Positions 1-11,936 of a DNA stretch of 64,000 nt are shown here, one piece after another. The notes beneath the pieces were generated by a model. The model was not told the DNA's origin, did no database searches, and was given only the letters and a program-made list of their open reading frames with translations. Origin of the DNA: Sphagnum compactum (taxonomy: Eukaryota; Bryophyta; Sphagnopsida; Sphagnales); contig OZ234504.1 of NCBI GenBank assembly GCA_965153455.1, positions 1,550,001 to 1,614,000 on the forward strand, written 5' to 3'. How positions within the stretch are numbered: the first letter of the stretch is position 1; each line of letters begins with the position of its first letter. Both the position numbers and the translations under genes were made by a program.

Positions 1-89
1 GAAGCCAGAACCCATCTTGAGAAGTGCTCTGTGCACCCTTGTATTGCGGCATTATCCTTGAATTCAGTGATTCTGGCTTGCACTTGCAG

Positions 90-843
90 GATACAAGTAG
101 AGGAGGAGCACAGGAAGGAAATTGGTTCCTTGGCCTACTACAAAGAATGGGTCAATGCATGACCGCATGACACCTCCAAGGAAGCTGTACAGCAGCATTA
201 TGAATTGACAGGAGAGGATGAACCAGAACAACTGCTTAACATGATGCACTATCAAACACATAGTGAGTATAAGCATATGATGGGCAGTGACATCTGCATT
301 CACTGAGTTCCCCTCACTATGCTATGAGTGAAGAAGAAATCAAACAAGGTCATTTTTCTGCTCCAATTGGTTCCTTTGTGCTTCAGCTGGCAAGTCAGAT
401 GCAACAGTTTTTCATTGTCTGAGTTGACAATCCCCATAGTCCATTTCGTGAGTATTTGTGATCAGAGAATCAAACCAGTGGTGGTGCAGTTGATTAATGA
501 CACAACCAAAAGCTGATGTAGTGATTCCAATTGTCACTTTATGGCTTATCTTGTGCCGAAAAGATGAGGTGTAATGTTCCAGACCATGCACAGGGAACGA
601 AGGGTGGAACCTGTGCATTGGAGGGATATATTCTGGTAAATCTGGGAGTTTCAGATCTTTGTCCAGAGAGTTGTTTTTCCTCATTTGGAGCTTTGATGAA
701 ACTTTTGTTCTGTGTTTCCACAGTGTAGGGGGGAGACCCTGCATATCCTACCATCAATTATGTACAAAGGACCAGATGCTAAGACAGACTACTGGGGGGC
801 TAACTTTCATGAGCCTGTAGTTGACATTATTGAAAACCTCACA
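90..843 (+). pseudogene. PTAC12/HEMERA (PAP5)-like pseudogene fragment
   Basis: Two exon remnants translate into the conserved C-terminal part of plant PTAC12/HEMERA, a plastid RNA-polymerase-associated and phytochrome-signalling protein. Exon A (90-348) follows a ttgcag acceptor and reads EEEHRKEIGSLAYYKEW, later TGEDEPEQLL and YKHMMGSD. Exon B (724-843) reads GGDPAYPTINYVQ and, one frame on, DYWGANFHEPVVDIIENL. The breaks are TGA at 160-162 and TAG at 726-728, each where the family has Trp, TGA at 304-306 where it has Arg, a one-base loss near 322 and a frameshift near 768. The intron between the exons (349-723) keeps GT and AG ends, so this is a genomic duplicate or dying gene, not a retrocopy. 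The first 89 bases look like the end of an upstream intron, so more exons may lie outside the window. Downstream exons were not recognised. The family call rests on remembered motifs and is fairly secure. Confidence 0.8.
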
Positions 844-2274
844 AGAGTGAGAATGGCATTTTTGCATTAGTTTCTTCCACGCACATTTTGATTAAGAACA
901 GTATAGGCTGTATTACACACTAGTGGTCTTTTTACAGGTAGAAGTGGCCAGTGTGGTGAAATGATTTGGAATTTATGGACTTCTTTTGGAGATGGTCTGG
1001 ACTCTTTTCATCTATGGAAGCAGAAGCATTTAGAGTTTGGCCAAAGGGGTTTGATTAGCATTTGATTGGAACATCAGCAATATCATGGGCATTTGGATAG
1101 TAAACAATCGGATGTGACACGAGCTTGCACCAAACTATCATACAGACAGTTCATGTTACACTGAAGATTCTCATGTTTCTAGGGCTTGCTCCTTGCCAGA
1201 ATGGTTTGTTCCTTGCCAGCAGCCTCATCTCTCCAGAGGCGTTGTTGCCAAAGGTTCTTGTTTTTCTAGGGTTTGTTCCTTGACTGAAGCATTGTTCTTC
1301 ATTCCTGAACATAGCTGTGAGTTTGAAAAACCTGTGAGCAGGTGTTTCAAACAATAGAAATGTCATTTCCCCCTCTGCAATTGCAACTACATCTGCACTA
1401 CCAGAACTTCTTTTCCTTCAACTGAAATTCCTCCTGTAGAGTGTTCATAGAAAGTTTCTTAGATCTCTCTGTAAGGTCATCTCATGGTTCTGCTTCTCTC
1501 AGTCTCCTCTGAATTACCCATTATCCTTGACCTCTGCCACCAATGGAGAGAGCAAATACAGAATTCACAAGCTTCTTGTGAATACAGAACTGATGCAGAC
1601 AGATGTGTCAGGGAGAATAAAGGACATCACTTGTTTCTGATGTTTTGCAGACAGAATCTAGAGTGAGACATACAATACAGGTGGTTTGAAAATTATTTAG
1701 CAATTTGGAATATACTGACACACCTCCAACACCTCCTCCAGTTTGATCTAGAACTGAGTCTTAGCAGGACCCTTACCAACATCTGCAACAGAGTAACAGC
1801 AACTATCCCCTCAGACAACAACCCCATTAGCACCCTTGCTGCAGCCCTCAAGAAAGATAAGCTAGTACTGTGTTTTAGGTTTGGTGCAAATCACTTGGCT
1901 CAAGATGGAGCATCATATCTACAACGGTTATGGTGAGCCACAGTTGCTTACCACCTGGTCAAGACCACCAAAGTAGGAAAATGAACCATCTGAAGTCTCT
2001 TCTATCCTTTTCAATTAACAAAAAGTAACACCTAGCTCCCAAGGAAGATTTGAGTGCCCATTTGCTCCACCAACAACTCCAACATCTTGCAAATGGGAAC
2101 TGCATTTTAGGTATAAGTGCTTCCTTTCCAAAAGGTCTGGAGCTTCATCATTTCTAAATTCTAAATGACCAGCTTAGCTACAAGTTCCACTCACAACTGT
2201 GTCACTGTATCAGAGACTCACAACATTATGGACACTACAAACAAGACATTCTGGGACAATTTCAGTTGGCCAAC
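844..2274. other. Intergenic, no gene recognised
   Basis: Stops interrupt all frames and I recognise no protein. Around 1170-1290 a short phrase (gcttgctccttgccag, then gtttgttccttg) recurs imperfectly. Part of this stretch may be further decayed exons or introns of the PTAC12-like pseudogene, but I could not align any. Confidence 0.5.
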
Positions 2275-4319
2275 CTAGTCATCTCCTCCCTCCAGGGCTG
2301 TGAAGATGTCAGTCCTTGTGACCATACCTGCAGATTCAAAAAAACAAACCCCTAGTCAGTGGCTTGTCAAAATTGGACAGATCAGGGATAGGCACCACTG
2401 ATTTCCAGTCATATCCAGAGCTGATACAAGACACAACTGGACTCAATGATGTACATCAAGACCAGTACACCACATAATCAGCAAAACAATTTCAAAAGAT
2501 TCACTGACCAACAACTTGGTTGGACTCATTGACGATGGGAATTCGGTGAATCTTGTTCTTTAACATCAGCACTGCAGCATCTGTACACCCACACACCTTA
2601 TTAGATGGCAATTATACACAGAAACCCAAAAGTAAAACCCACAATGATTTAAAGAAAGTCAGAACCAGGAATATTGGCCTTGTGGAACCACCAGAGACAG
2701 TCTTTTCGGCAGATAGAGTGATGGCAGGTGAGGTCATGACTTCATGCACTGCTGCTTTCATCTGCAAACCTCATGAAAAGATGTGCAATGTCAGTTAGCA
2801 ACTGCTCCTCTATGCCTTCTTACTACCTTAGTATCATTTCCTCTGCATGACTACTAATACATTCACAACATCCTCTATGATGTGATTGTATCTTCATGAC
2901 TTTCAGGATACATGCTGCAAGCAGTCACAGAGAACGATACAAACCTAGGAGAGATTCCAGCAGTGGGAATATCCAGATACTACACGCAACTCAATTTGAA
3001 GAGTAGCTCAAGGTTCACAGATAAGAGAGACATCCCTACCACATCAGAAGCCTTCTTGAAATCCTTCTTTGAAAGCACTCCAACACACTTGAGCTCCTTG
3101 TCAATAACTGGGAGACCAGATATATTCTTAAAGTGATGCTCCACCTCATGTAGCAACTGCTGCGGAAATGCTGTTGCAATGGTTTTTGACATCACATCTG
3201 CCAAATGTGTATTTGGCTGTGCCTGCACACCCAACCAGTGCCCCCAACACTCAATGCCACACCCTCATACAACCCCATAAAACTCATCCCCAGATCCATA
3301 CTTGCCATGTCAAATTTGTGTACAGAACAATGACACAAATTTCTCAAATGCACAGCAGCCATTCCTTAACCTAGCACAACTTGCCCCATCCATTTTTAAC
3401 CAAGACATATTATGACACTAACATCTCCAATGCTGAAATTCCCTTGATCCTACACAAGAACATGAGATTGCAAAGGCTGAATATCATCATAACAATAAGA
3501 GCAAAAAAAATGAAAATCACAGAATGGACAAAAATGAACTTGCAAGGCCCAATTAGGATATAACCATCCCTGTCAAGAAGGCTCTGCATTATTCTGCTTC
3601 TTCTTCTCTCAAGGTCTGAGGCAAATAAATGACAAGCTAATACATACCAAGGCAATCATCAATCATGGAGTTCAAAATCAAGTCCTGGAGTCTAAAAATT
3701 GTGCCGTGATTGAGTAGTGGACCTAAGGGGGGCAAAGAGTCTGAGAGTTCCGGTTATTCGCCGTCCTTCTTTAAAAACGGATTTCACATCATAGATTCGA
3801 GAAAACCCTGGTGATAATGGCCGAATTTGATGTTCTTTGAGAATGTTCCCACCATAGCACCACCACACATGCAAGGCCGGCGTGCCTGCAAGTAGGTACG
3901 GAAAGCCGGAAATCGACTGCCGTAGACTGCAGCATCATCCGTAATACCTGTTATCTCTTCTCAAGGCTTTTAGGGAACAAAAAACAAACCTCCGGCTTGA
4001 AGACCACAGCCTCGTAGTGCTTCGACAGATCCTCGTAGTTAAGCAAAGAGAAACTCTCAGGCCACTCGCCAGAAGGCAGGATATCGCCCTTCTGTCCCGC
4101 GGTTTTAATCTCCACCTCCAAGCTATCACCCGCAGCTCCTCGGATTGCCACAAGCGGCCTTGATCCTCCTCCTCCTCCTCCATCCCTCGTCCTCACCTGC
4201 TGCGGCAACAAGCTCAACCTCCCACTAGAACCAACAGTTTTGCCGGCTCTTGGGTTCTGACGCTGAGCCACAAGGGAGATGCCTCCGGAAGACGCACACA
4301 GCTTCAATGCCATTGCCAT
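2275..4319 (-). CDS. Plastid-type CBS-motif-pair protein, 5 exons, 235 aa
   Basis: Exons on the - strand are 4319-3990, 3222-3040, 2761-2692, 2580-2509 and 2327-2275. All junctions are GT-AG and phases agree, giving 235 codons and a TAG stop. Residues 1 to about 60 are Ser/Arg/Gly-rich with few acids, like a plastid transit peptide. A linker with SGEWPESFSLLNYEDL follows. Then come two CBS motifs: the first around ADVMSKTI...SGLPVID...GVLSKKD (residues 118-166), the second around HEVMTSPAITL...IHRIPIVN...GMVTRTDIF (177-228). Paired CBS motifs form a Bateman module that binds adenosyl ligands and regulates partner proteins. No catalytic domain is present, so a regulatory role is likely. Several plant CBS-only proteins have a similar size, but the motif wording differs from the CBSX1/2 proteins I remember, so no symbol is given. 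Intron 1 (about 770 bp) is the longest. No breaks are seen. Confidence 0.88.
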
Positions 4320-4522
4320 CTTTAAGCCCGATTTCCAACTCGATTAGCCGTAAAACCTGATCTCGACGACGATGGCAAAGCGGAGCAGAAGGCAGTCGGG
4401 AGCAAAAGGGTCTGAGTGTACGAGGGAGAGGGTCGCTCTATGCAGTTTCCGCTGCCCCTTTCCTCCAGTACAACATTCTGTGTGGAATCTGTCATCCTAC
4501 CCAATCCGTCCCATAACACACA
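4320..4522 (-). promoter_or_regulatory. 5' leader/proximal promoter of the CBS-protein gene
   Basis: This is a GC-richer stretch directly upstream of the CBS gene ATG (on the - strand). It separates the ATG from the G-box repeat array. I see no clear TATA box; the assignment is by position. Confidence 0.35.
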
Positions 4523-5047
4523 TGTTCTTCCACCTGTAGGTTGTCCGCCACGAGGCGGATTCTAGATGGAACTGTCGTGCTGTCGAGCACGTGCGAAGAT
4601 CCCTATCTAGATTTCAATCCTAGACACACACATCCAACTATGTTCTTCCACGTGTACAGGATTCTCCCATGAGGCAGATTCTGGATGGAACTGTTGTGCT
4701 GTTGCGCAAGTGTGAGGATCCCTATCTTGATTCAATCCTAGACACACATCCAATTATGTTCTTCCACGTGTGCCTGGTTTGCCCATGAGGCAGATTCTGG
4801 ATGGAACTGTCATGCTATCATACAAGTGTGAGGATCACTATCTAGATTTCAATCCTAGACACACATCCAATTATGTTCTTCCACCTGTGCAGGGTTCTCC
4901 CATGAGGCAGATTCTGGATGGAACTGTTGTGCTGTCCTGATCACTATCTAGACTTCAATCCTAGACTCACATCCAATTATGTTCTTCCACGTGTACAGGG
5001 TTTGCCCATGGAGCAGATTCTGGATGGAACTGTCATGCTATCATGCT
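4523..5047. repeat. Tandem repeat array, ~117-bp unit, ~4.5 copies, with G-boxes
   Basis: The phrase tgttcttccac recurs at 4523, 4641, 4757, 4874 and 4980, giving spacings of 118, 116, 117 and 106. Each unit also contains gattct(a/g)gatggaactgt and, in the first four, caatcctagac. CACGTG (G-box core) occurs at 4588, 4649, 4765 and 4988; the corresponding site is CACCTG at 4531 and 4882. The fourth copy has lost about 11 bases and the last is partial. The array lies 0.2-0.7 kb upstream of the CBS gene start. Confidence 0.9.
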
Positions 5048-5062
5048 TAGAGTATATACCTT

Positions 5063-5263
5063 AGTACCTTGGCCAATTCGACACTAATGATATTATTTTC
5101 AAAAAATGTTGAAATTTTCAAAAATTATTTCTTCCTAAATCAAAAAAATATTGTGAAGGAAAATTTAGTGAATATATTTAGGAATATTCCATTCGTTGTT
5201 GAAATGAATTTTGAAAAATTAATTAATTATTCGACGCACATGTGTTGAAATGGCCAAGGTACT
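5063..5263. mobile_element. MITE, ~200 bp, ~22-bp imperfect terminal inverted repeats
   Basis: The left end agtaccttggccaattcg (5063 on) is matched in inverse by gaaatggccaaggtact (ending 5262), with a few mismatches. The inside is AT-rich and contains no ORF. Related copies, sharing a gaaaatttcaacattt-like core and a TTAGTGTTGAAGCTGCC-like end, lie at about 53920-54095, 59630-59790, 62080-62245, 62240-62440 and 63460-63675. The transposon superfamily is not identified. Confidence 0.65.
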
Positions 5264-5395
5264 ACGGTAGTAGCTTAAGAGATTTTTGGCCCCTATTAGG
5301 TAATAATAATAATAGGTCTATTTATTTTTATATGAGGATTTTTGAAAGATGATATATTTTGGCTTGTGTTGAAACTTGAGATTAGTTATAATAGA
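5264..5395. repeat. Dispersed repeat, copy in inverse at 59105-59245
   Basis: The stretch from the gtagcttaag motif to gaaacttgagatt is the near reverse complement of 59105-59245. Part of it (aatagacctatt...ccttaagctacta) also recurs at 41041-41145. No coding potential is seen. Confidence 0.7.
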
Positions 5396-8300
5396 GTTAT
5401 AATAATATCTTGAAGGAATTTGTTTTCTTTTAGGTAGAGGATTGTTTTGAAGATTAATATATTTTTGCATGGTGAAATATATTTGAGTTTCCATAATTCT
5501 TCTTTCTTTTGCCTTGTGATACTTTTGAATGTAAATGGCAAGGCCATAGTGTGACGCACCCATTGTTTGTAAGGTACTTCCCAGCCTGCTTGAAAGTTTG
5601 GCAGCCCATGGAAGTACCTGCAAATTACACTACAACAAAAGGTGTCCTTGTACGACAAGTGATTTCACTGGATTTTGAGTGAATTCATTAGTTGTAGTGA
5701 ACGGGGACCAGTGAAGAAGCAATGAATTCACTGGTCTAGTGAATGGGGACTAGTGAATTGCACCCACATTTTGTAGTAGTGTTACCAAAAAAAAATAAAA
5801 AATAGTGTTTTATATGTGCGAAATTTTTGGATGTTGGTGTTCCTACCAATAATTTCTCATCCAGTCTCAATGTGTTTGTTCACATCAAATTTCCAATGTG
5901 TCATAAGTCCACAACATGTTTCTCAAGTTCCCAATGTGTTCCCTCAAGATGTTCTCAAATGTCACAAATGTTTTCCATCCTTGGGTTGGAAGGTATGTTG
6001 AGAACAAGGTGCTCCATCTATGGGTCCAACTATGTACCATTGGAGCTTAAATGTATAGTAGGGTTATCTTATGACTTGTGACCCTTTTAGACTTTCTTTG
6101 GTGTAAAAATTTCACAAGTTTTTCAACAATAGCTTTGCAAGGACCTTAAGAAATCCATAGGGCATTGATCAATTTTATGCAAGAAAATTCCTCATTATAC
6201 ATTTAACAAGATTTTATGAATCCCAAAATTAATTTCATTCATCATCGCAAACCATTAGTTAGGTTTGCAAAGGGGACTTAGCACCCCAATCATTGGCCCC
6301 ATCCCCATTCCTTAGGAATCACAAAGTGGAGTAAGTTCCCACTTGCATATGCAGGTGCCCAATATGGTAAAAATTCACTTAATCAAATTTTCAATTGGTG
6401 AATTAATAGTTCATACTTAAATGAAAAAATATATGGCCCACATCTCATGTTATTTTGTCTCAATAAACAAATCCAAAATTCGATGACACCTTTATCAACT
6501 CATAAACACACTTCAAACACAAAGAATACTCAAGGCTCACAAATGTTATAAGCATACCATTGAGTGAACTAAACCACGAAATTATTAAAAAAACAAGCAC
6601 AATATCACACACATTTTATGCACAATCTTTTCACAAATAATTTGACATCCTAATTCCAAGTATAACAATAGCCTAGCTACCACATCTAAAGCGAAAAACA
6701 AACCTAGGAAAGGAAAACTTGTTGAGTTAATGTAGCCAAAAAATATGCCTTTAAACAAAAAGTAGTGCAATAGAACCAAAGGCATCCCAAATGACATCAT
6801 GGGATACAGTGTGTTTCTGGCCATGGGAACACAAAAAAAAATGACATATTCTCATCAAGTTTATCATCTCAAATTTAGCATGTGATGAATTAATAATGAA
6901 AATAAAATCAAGTTCATTTTTTCTTATGTACATAAAAACACATGAATATCATGTATTAAAAACATGTTTGACACATGGTTAAATGTGTTGACAGATAAAA
7001 TATGAACCTATGAATGAAATAATGTCATACGAATTTCACATCTTTTTATAAGTCTATGTGTCAAATGTGTTTTCAATGCACAATATTAGTGCATGAAATG
7101 TACAAATTTTGCATGATTTTCATTATTAAGTCATGAAACGATAGATTTGTGATAATACACTTGGCAATAAATGCAACATGCCATGCCAAGAATTATCAAA
7201 TGGGAAAAACCAAACCTTTTGCATGAGTTGAAAAAAAGATGTCTACTAGGCCATACAAAATGACAAGATAACTAGGTGAGCAAAAAGCCAAGCACCTAAA
7301 CTTCAACTTATCTAAGATCTATCAAGTGGGTGTGATGATGATCGTGTCATCTCACAAATGATGTTGGAATAGGAATGTCCATGTAACCTTTTTTAAATGT
7401 TTCCCTAAAAATGATCCACTACCCTTTTTGAAAATTGTTCAAAAGGGGGAATGCAATTTTACACCCCAATGACAATGAGAATTAAAGTTGCACACTACCC
7501 TAGGGTGGGCTTGGTATCACTATTAGAAAATATGGATTTTATGACTATGCCATTTAATGATTAGTGTCTAAACTTAGTTATGTAATCAATTCAGGTTTCT
7601 AGTCATTGGTAAGCATCTACACAACTAGATGACTATAGTTGTGAATAGTAAGCTAAATTTTATTTTTGCAAAATGAACACATGTACCACCATTCTTGATT
7701 AACTTGCATAATAGTCGTCATCAACTTCCAATTTAAGGTTTTCATTGCTAGTTTATTTGTACTTGGTGTCGAAATCAATGTTGTGTTGTTATTAGAATAT
7801 ACTATAAATAGCTATTGGTCATCCAATGGGTACATACCCACTTACCAAACATGGTTGGGAGGAGAAAAAATGAAATCTCGGATTTTATTGAACCGTGATC
7901 CTCAAATCTTTTGGAGAAATTCACCTCAAAATTAACCTTCTTCCTAACCATTGGGTCTTTGTTAGTTCTTTCATGAAATTTGTTGCATCTTTGACGTTTA
8001 TGAAATACCTAGATGTGATAGTTATTTGCATTTAAAAATTTTGCCCATTCTTTGAGGCACATGAAATAACTTAACTAATAATTTCTTGAGGTTTTTTTCT
8101 TGTCAAAGAACTAGAACTGATAGTTCATTGCTTCAAAAATATTTTTTTTAAACCTAGAACTATTAGTTATATTGTAAAAACCCATACAACCCCACAACAC
8201 TTGTCTTTGAACTTTGGGTAAACCAAATGGGATGCAACTAAGGTGCTAATCAAAAACATTTAAGGGAACAAGTTGGCAATCCCATTCAAAAAACGTGAAC

Positions 8301-9081
8301 AAAAAATGAATATTCACTAAAAAAATTAGATTGCTAATGAATGGTGTTTAGACTTGTCATTAGTTGAGCATGAAATTTTAATATTTTCGAATGTTTTGTC
8401 ACCATTTTTACAACATTCAATTTGGAGGAAAAAAATGTGGAACTTAGGATTTGTCAAATTGCTTCATATGGGTGCAATGACAATGTAAACCCATGATTGA
8501 AATTGATCCTTAACGTAGCTAAGGTTCAAAGGGCAATCATGCTTGATGACATTGTCTACCATTAAATCCAAACCATGAGTTGTTAAATTTTTGTAGACCA
8601 AGTTGGAACACAATCAACACCACCTTTTCCTATGAATATCTTCAAGTTTTTAACCTTGCATCATTACTAAAAACACCAACCTTTTTATCCAAATATTCTT
8701 TTATTAAATCTCAACTTGTAATCCTAACATTCTCCAACATCCAAACCTTAATTTACCTACAACCTTCTAGTTCTTAGTTGCTGGGATTCATGAATGACCT
8801 AAACTTCATTAAATTTCAAGTGCCCAAATTTTGCATTTGCACCTTCACATTTGTCTTTAATCCCACTTTGAAAAAATATAACCAGGTTTATAGCATTTTT
8901 GTCAAGGAATTACATGCCAACCTTGGTAGTGTATAACCTACCTTTCTCTAGTAGGTGTAACATCATCATAGTTAATAAAGAGGTGCGTTGTTCTAATAGA
9001 AAGTGGTCCACTGCCCGACATGACCCTAATGTTTCGCACACTACCAAATAAGTCTTGTTGGAAGTCAACAATAGCTATCAT
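5396..9081. other. AT-rich intergenic DNA
   Basis: This is long AT-rich, stop-filled sequence in which I recognise no gene. It contains a CACTA-type MITE at 5628-5781. Short ORFs here look random in composition. Confidence 0.6.
5628..5781. mobile_element. CACTA-type MITE, 154 bp, TSD TTA
   Basis: It starts CACTACAACAAAA and ends ttttgtagtagtg, the inverse of CACTACTACAAAA. It is flanked by TTA on both sides (5625-5627 and 5782-5784), the 3-bp target duplication typical of CACTA/En-Spm elements. It is too short to encode anything. Gaattcact phrases repeat inside. Confidence 0.85.
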
Positions 9082-9235
9082 CACTACTACAAAATGTGGG
9101 TGCAATTCATTAGTCCATGTTCACTAGACTAATGAATTCATTGCATACCCATTAAGTCTTGTTCACTGGAAACAATGAATTCACTCAAAATCCAATGAAA
9201 TCACTATACATACAGAGACACATTTTGTTGTAGTG
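9082..9235. mobile_element. CACTA-type MITE, 154 bp, TSD CAT, inverse of the 5628 copy
   Basis: It starts CACTACTACAAAATGTGGG and ends ttttgttgtagtg, with CAT on both sides (9079-9081 and 9236-9238). It has the same length as the 5628-5781 element and matches it in reverse orientation throughout, including the aatgaattcactcaaaatcc core. It is a second, independently inserted copy of the same non-autonomous family. Confidence 0.88.
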
Positions 9236-9238
9236 CAT

Positions 9239-9889
9239 CAAATTTACCATAGGTGCTAAGGGAGATATGGTGGACACACCACTAAAACAACACATAGATG
9301 GTTGGCAAGTTCTACATCATAATTGATGGTTGCAATGTTGGGTAGATCTCTGAAAACTACCCTTCACTGTTACAAAAACAAGTTATTTTGACTAAAAAAT
9401 CTAGTAAAAAAGGACCCCATTTGGACAAACGTAAAAAAAACCATTTTGTCAATTTGGACAAGTTGTTTTGAACCTATCCTACGTGATTAGGGTGGCCTTT
9501 TTGACCGATAGACTATTTGATTATTTGACTAGTCATTTTGATTAATCATTTTGACTACTAAATGATGGACCGTTTGATTGGTTAAATTTATACCCAATTT
9601 CTTTTTATGGAATATTACCCCCCCCAAAAAAAATTGTAGTAGGTTGAGGTAGGTAGGTAGCTTATATATAGGTTTAGGTAGGTGGTAGCCTAGCCTAATT
9701 TACTTGAACTAACCTACCTAACCTAATATAGTCTATTTAACCTTCGTAACCTAGCCTACCTACCCCTACTCTTTAAGCATATATATAAATTAGAAGTATT
9801 AGGAAATGAACCTCGAACCTTTATAATGATAAACCAAATATTTATTAATGGACTACACCATCAAATGTGTTTAACTTATGTTAAGTTTT
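9239..9889. other. AT-rich intergenic DNA with an inverted repeat
   Basis: No gene is seen. At 9640-9775 a run of gaggtaggtaggtag faces cctacctacccctac, a loose hairpin about 130 bp across. Around 9490-9590 a phrase like ttgactagtcattttgatta recurs several times. Confidence 0.5.
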
Positions 9890-10680
9890 TATTTTCACAT
9901 GTTTATTTCACATCACTAAACATAGTGGCTAAACTTAGGTGACAACTACTAGCTAAATATAATGATTACATTAAGTGGCTAAACTTAGTGGTTTAATGTA
10001 ATGGCTAAACATAATGGTCAAACTTTGGCTAAACCTAATGATTAAATCTAATGGTTAAAGATAATGGCCAAACCTAATTGATAAACATAATGGTTAAACC
10101 TAATGGTTAAACTTTGGCTAAACTTAATGATTAAATCTAATGGCTAAACACAATGATTAAATCTTGGCTAAACATAATGATTAAATCTAGTGATTAAATT
10201 TAATGGTTAAACATAATGCCTAAACCTAATGGCTAAACTTCATAGCTAAATTTTTGCTAAACTTAGTGACTAAATCTAAGGGCTAAACCTATTGGTTAAA
10301 TCTAGTGGAATTAAACATAATGATTAAACTTTGACTAAACATAATGGTTAAACATAGTTGATAAACTTAATGGTTAAACTTAATGTTTAAACTTTGACTA
10401 AATATAGTGACTAAATCTAGTGGTTAAACATAATGACTAAACATTAGTTAAACATAGTGGCTAAACTTAAACTTCATAATTAAATTTTAGTTATACCTAA
10501 TAACTAAATCTAATGGTTAAACATAATTATTAAACTTTGGCTAAGCATAATGGTTAAATTTAGTGTCTAAATTAAATGTTCAAACATAATGACTAAACCT
10601 TGGCTAAACATAAATGGTCAAACTTAGGTTAAACTTAGTGCTTAAATCTAATGGTTAAGCATAATGATTATATCTCACAA
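9890..10680. repeat. Degenerate minisatellite, ~14-18-bp TAAAC(A/C/T)TAATGGT unit
   Basis: Nearly 800 bp consist of shuffled variants of ggctaaacataatggt, taaacctaatgat and taaactttggc. The unit length drifts between about 11 and 18 bp. No ORF is seen. A weaker, similar texture (catggttaaattaa) appears at 56650-56860. Confidence 0.8.
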
Positions 10681-10682
10681 AT

Positions 10683-11936
10683 GTGTTGGGTCCACATGTT
10701 GGGCAACCTTTATATACCATTTTTATCACTTGCCTTAAAAGCAAGCCATATGTAAGCAAATCATGTATTGTCCACATAAGGATAACATGCAATGTAAACC
10801 TCTTAATCCCTTTGGGTTGGCACATATTTCATGCACCCACCCCTATCCATAGCTCTTGCAACTCCTCCACCAACGAAGGTAAGTATACATCGATGTTATT
10901 GCTTTTCACAAAGTCTTTTCTTAAAATATTGAACAACACAAGCATAAGAGAAAAAAATTTGTGGTCAACCATGGAAGCAAGTTGTAGTTGAAGATGAATA
11001 TTGGCTAGGTATATCAGTTTGTTGATTGGGCCCCAAAGGGGTTTAACCCATCCAATGTAAGCCCAAGTCTCAAATTTTGGGGGTTTACTAAAAAAAAAGA
11101 CCATGTTTCATTAATGTGGGCCCAAGCCTTAGAGTCAGGTGCATGTTGAACAAACCCATCGTGACTTCCATTGTGATAATGTCACCTCATGAAGTTAGAA
11201 AAGTTTGGAGTTTAGAACATTTTTTTCAACCTAAATTTTAGAAGGAAGTGCTTCAAGATTCTTTTGACACCTTATTACATCCAACTTGCATGTACCTTGA
11301 TTGACTAAATATTGGATAATGTTATACTTCACTAAGCTAGTTGTGAAACATAACACACCCATTCTCACATGCATATATCACATTATACCCTAAACCAAGA
11401 CTTTGAATCAATCTTTTGGCTTCGTAATGTGACTTTGGTAGGTTGTTAGGTTTTGGAAGAATTGAATTACATAATAAGGACAATAGTTCATCGACAAAAC
11501 CATTTGTGATTCGATGAATCACACATGTATTTAATAACATTAATGTGCCTGTCAATTTGTTGAGATCACTCCCTACGTACAAAGGCACCATGGACTTTAC
11601 TATTAATTTCAAGTAATGAGGGTCCTCTTTTCCAAGGGTAGGCAATATTCCCGTGTTTGCCTCACCCCCCTCTAAGTTCATATTTTGCTTTAAATCATCT
11701 ACAATATTAAATGGATATCCTTGGGCTCCATTCCTAGTTCCCCTCATGGATTCCATGGCAGTTGCATTATATGTTTGCCAACAATCATCAAAAGGCCTTG
11801 CCATTTGTATTCCCAACTCAACTTCATCATTGATGTGATTTAGCACATCAACATCAATTTCAGTGTCATGAGGTGGAGGGGGAATAATATCTATCCACAA
11901 CAACCCATTCTTCATTGAAAGAATCCAATGATGCAT
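10683..11936 (-). pseudogene. Relic Tnp2-type CACTA transposase
   Basis: The - strand shows the characteristic order of a plant Tnp2 transposase. The N-terminal block (11936-11337) contains LPKSHYEAKRLIQSLGLG and NVIYACENGCVMFH. A heavily degraded middle part with several stops follows, with remnants like HAPDSKAWAHINETW. Then comes VYLPSLVEELQELWIGVG (near 10880), and in another frame RFTLHVILMWTIHDLLTYG and CPTCGP close to 10690. Many stops and frame changes make it clearly dead. It is far more decayed than the Tnp2 gene at 18.7-22.1 kb and belongs to a different, older element whose ends I could not place. It stops against the minisatellite at 10680. Confidence 0.82.

Noticed and set aside
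11653-11838. + strand ORF
   Set aside because: It is the shadow of the relic Tnp2 frame on the opposite strand.
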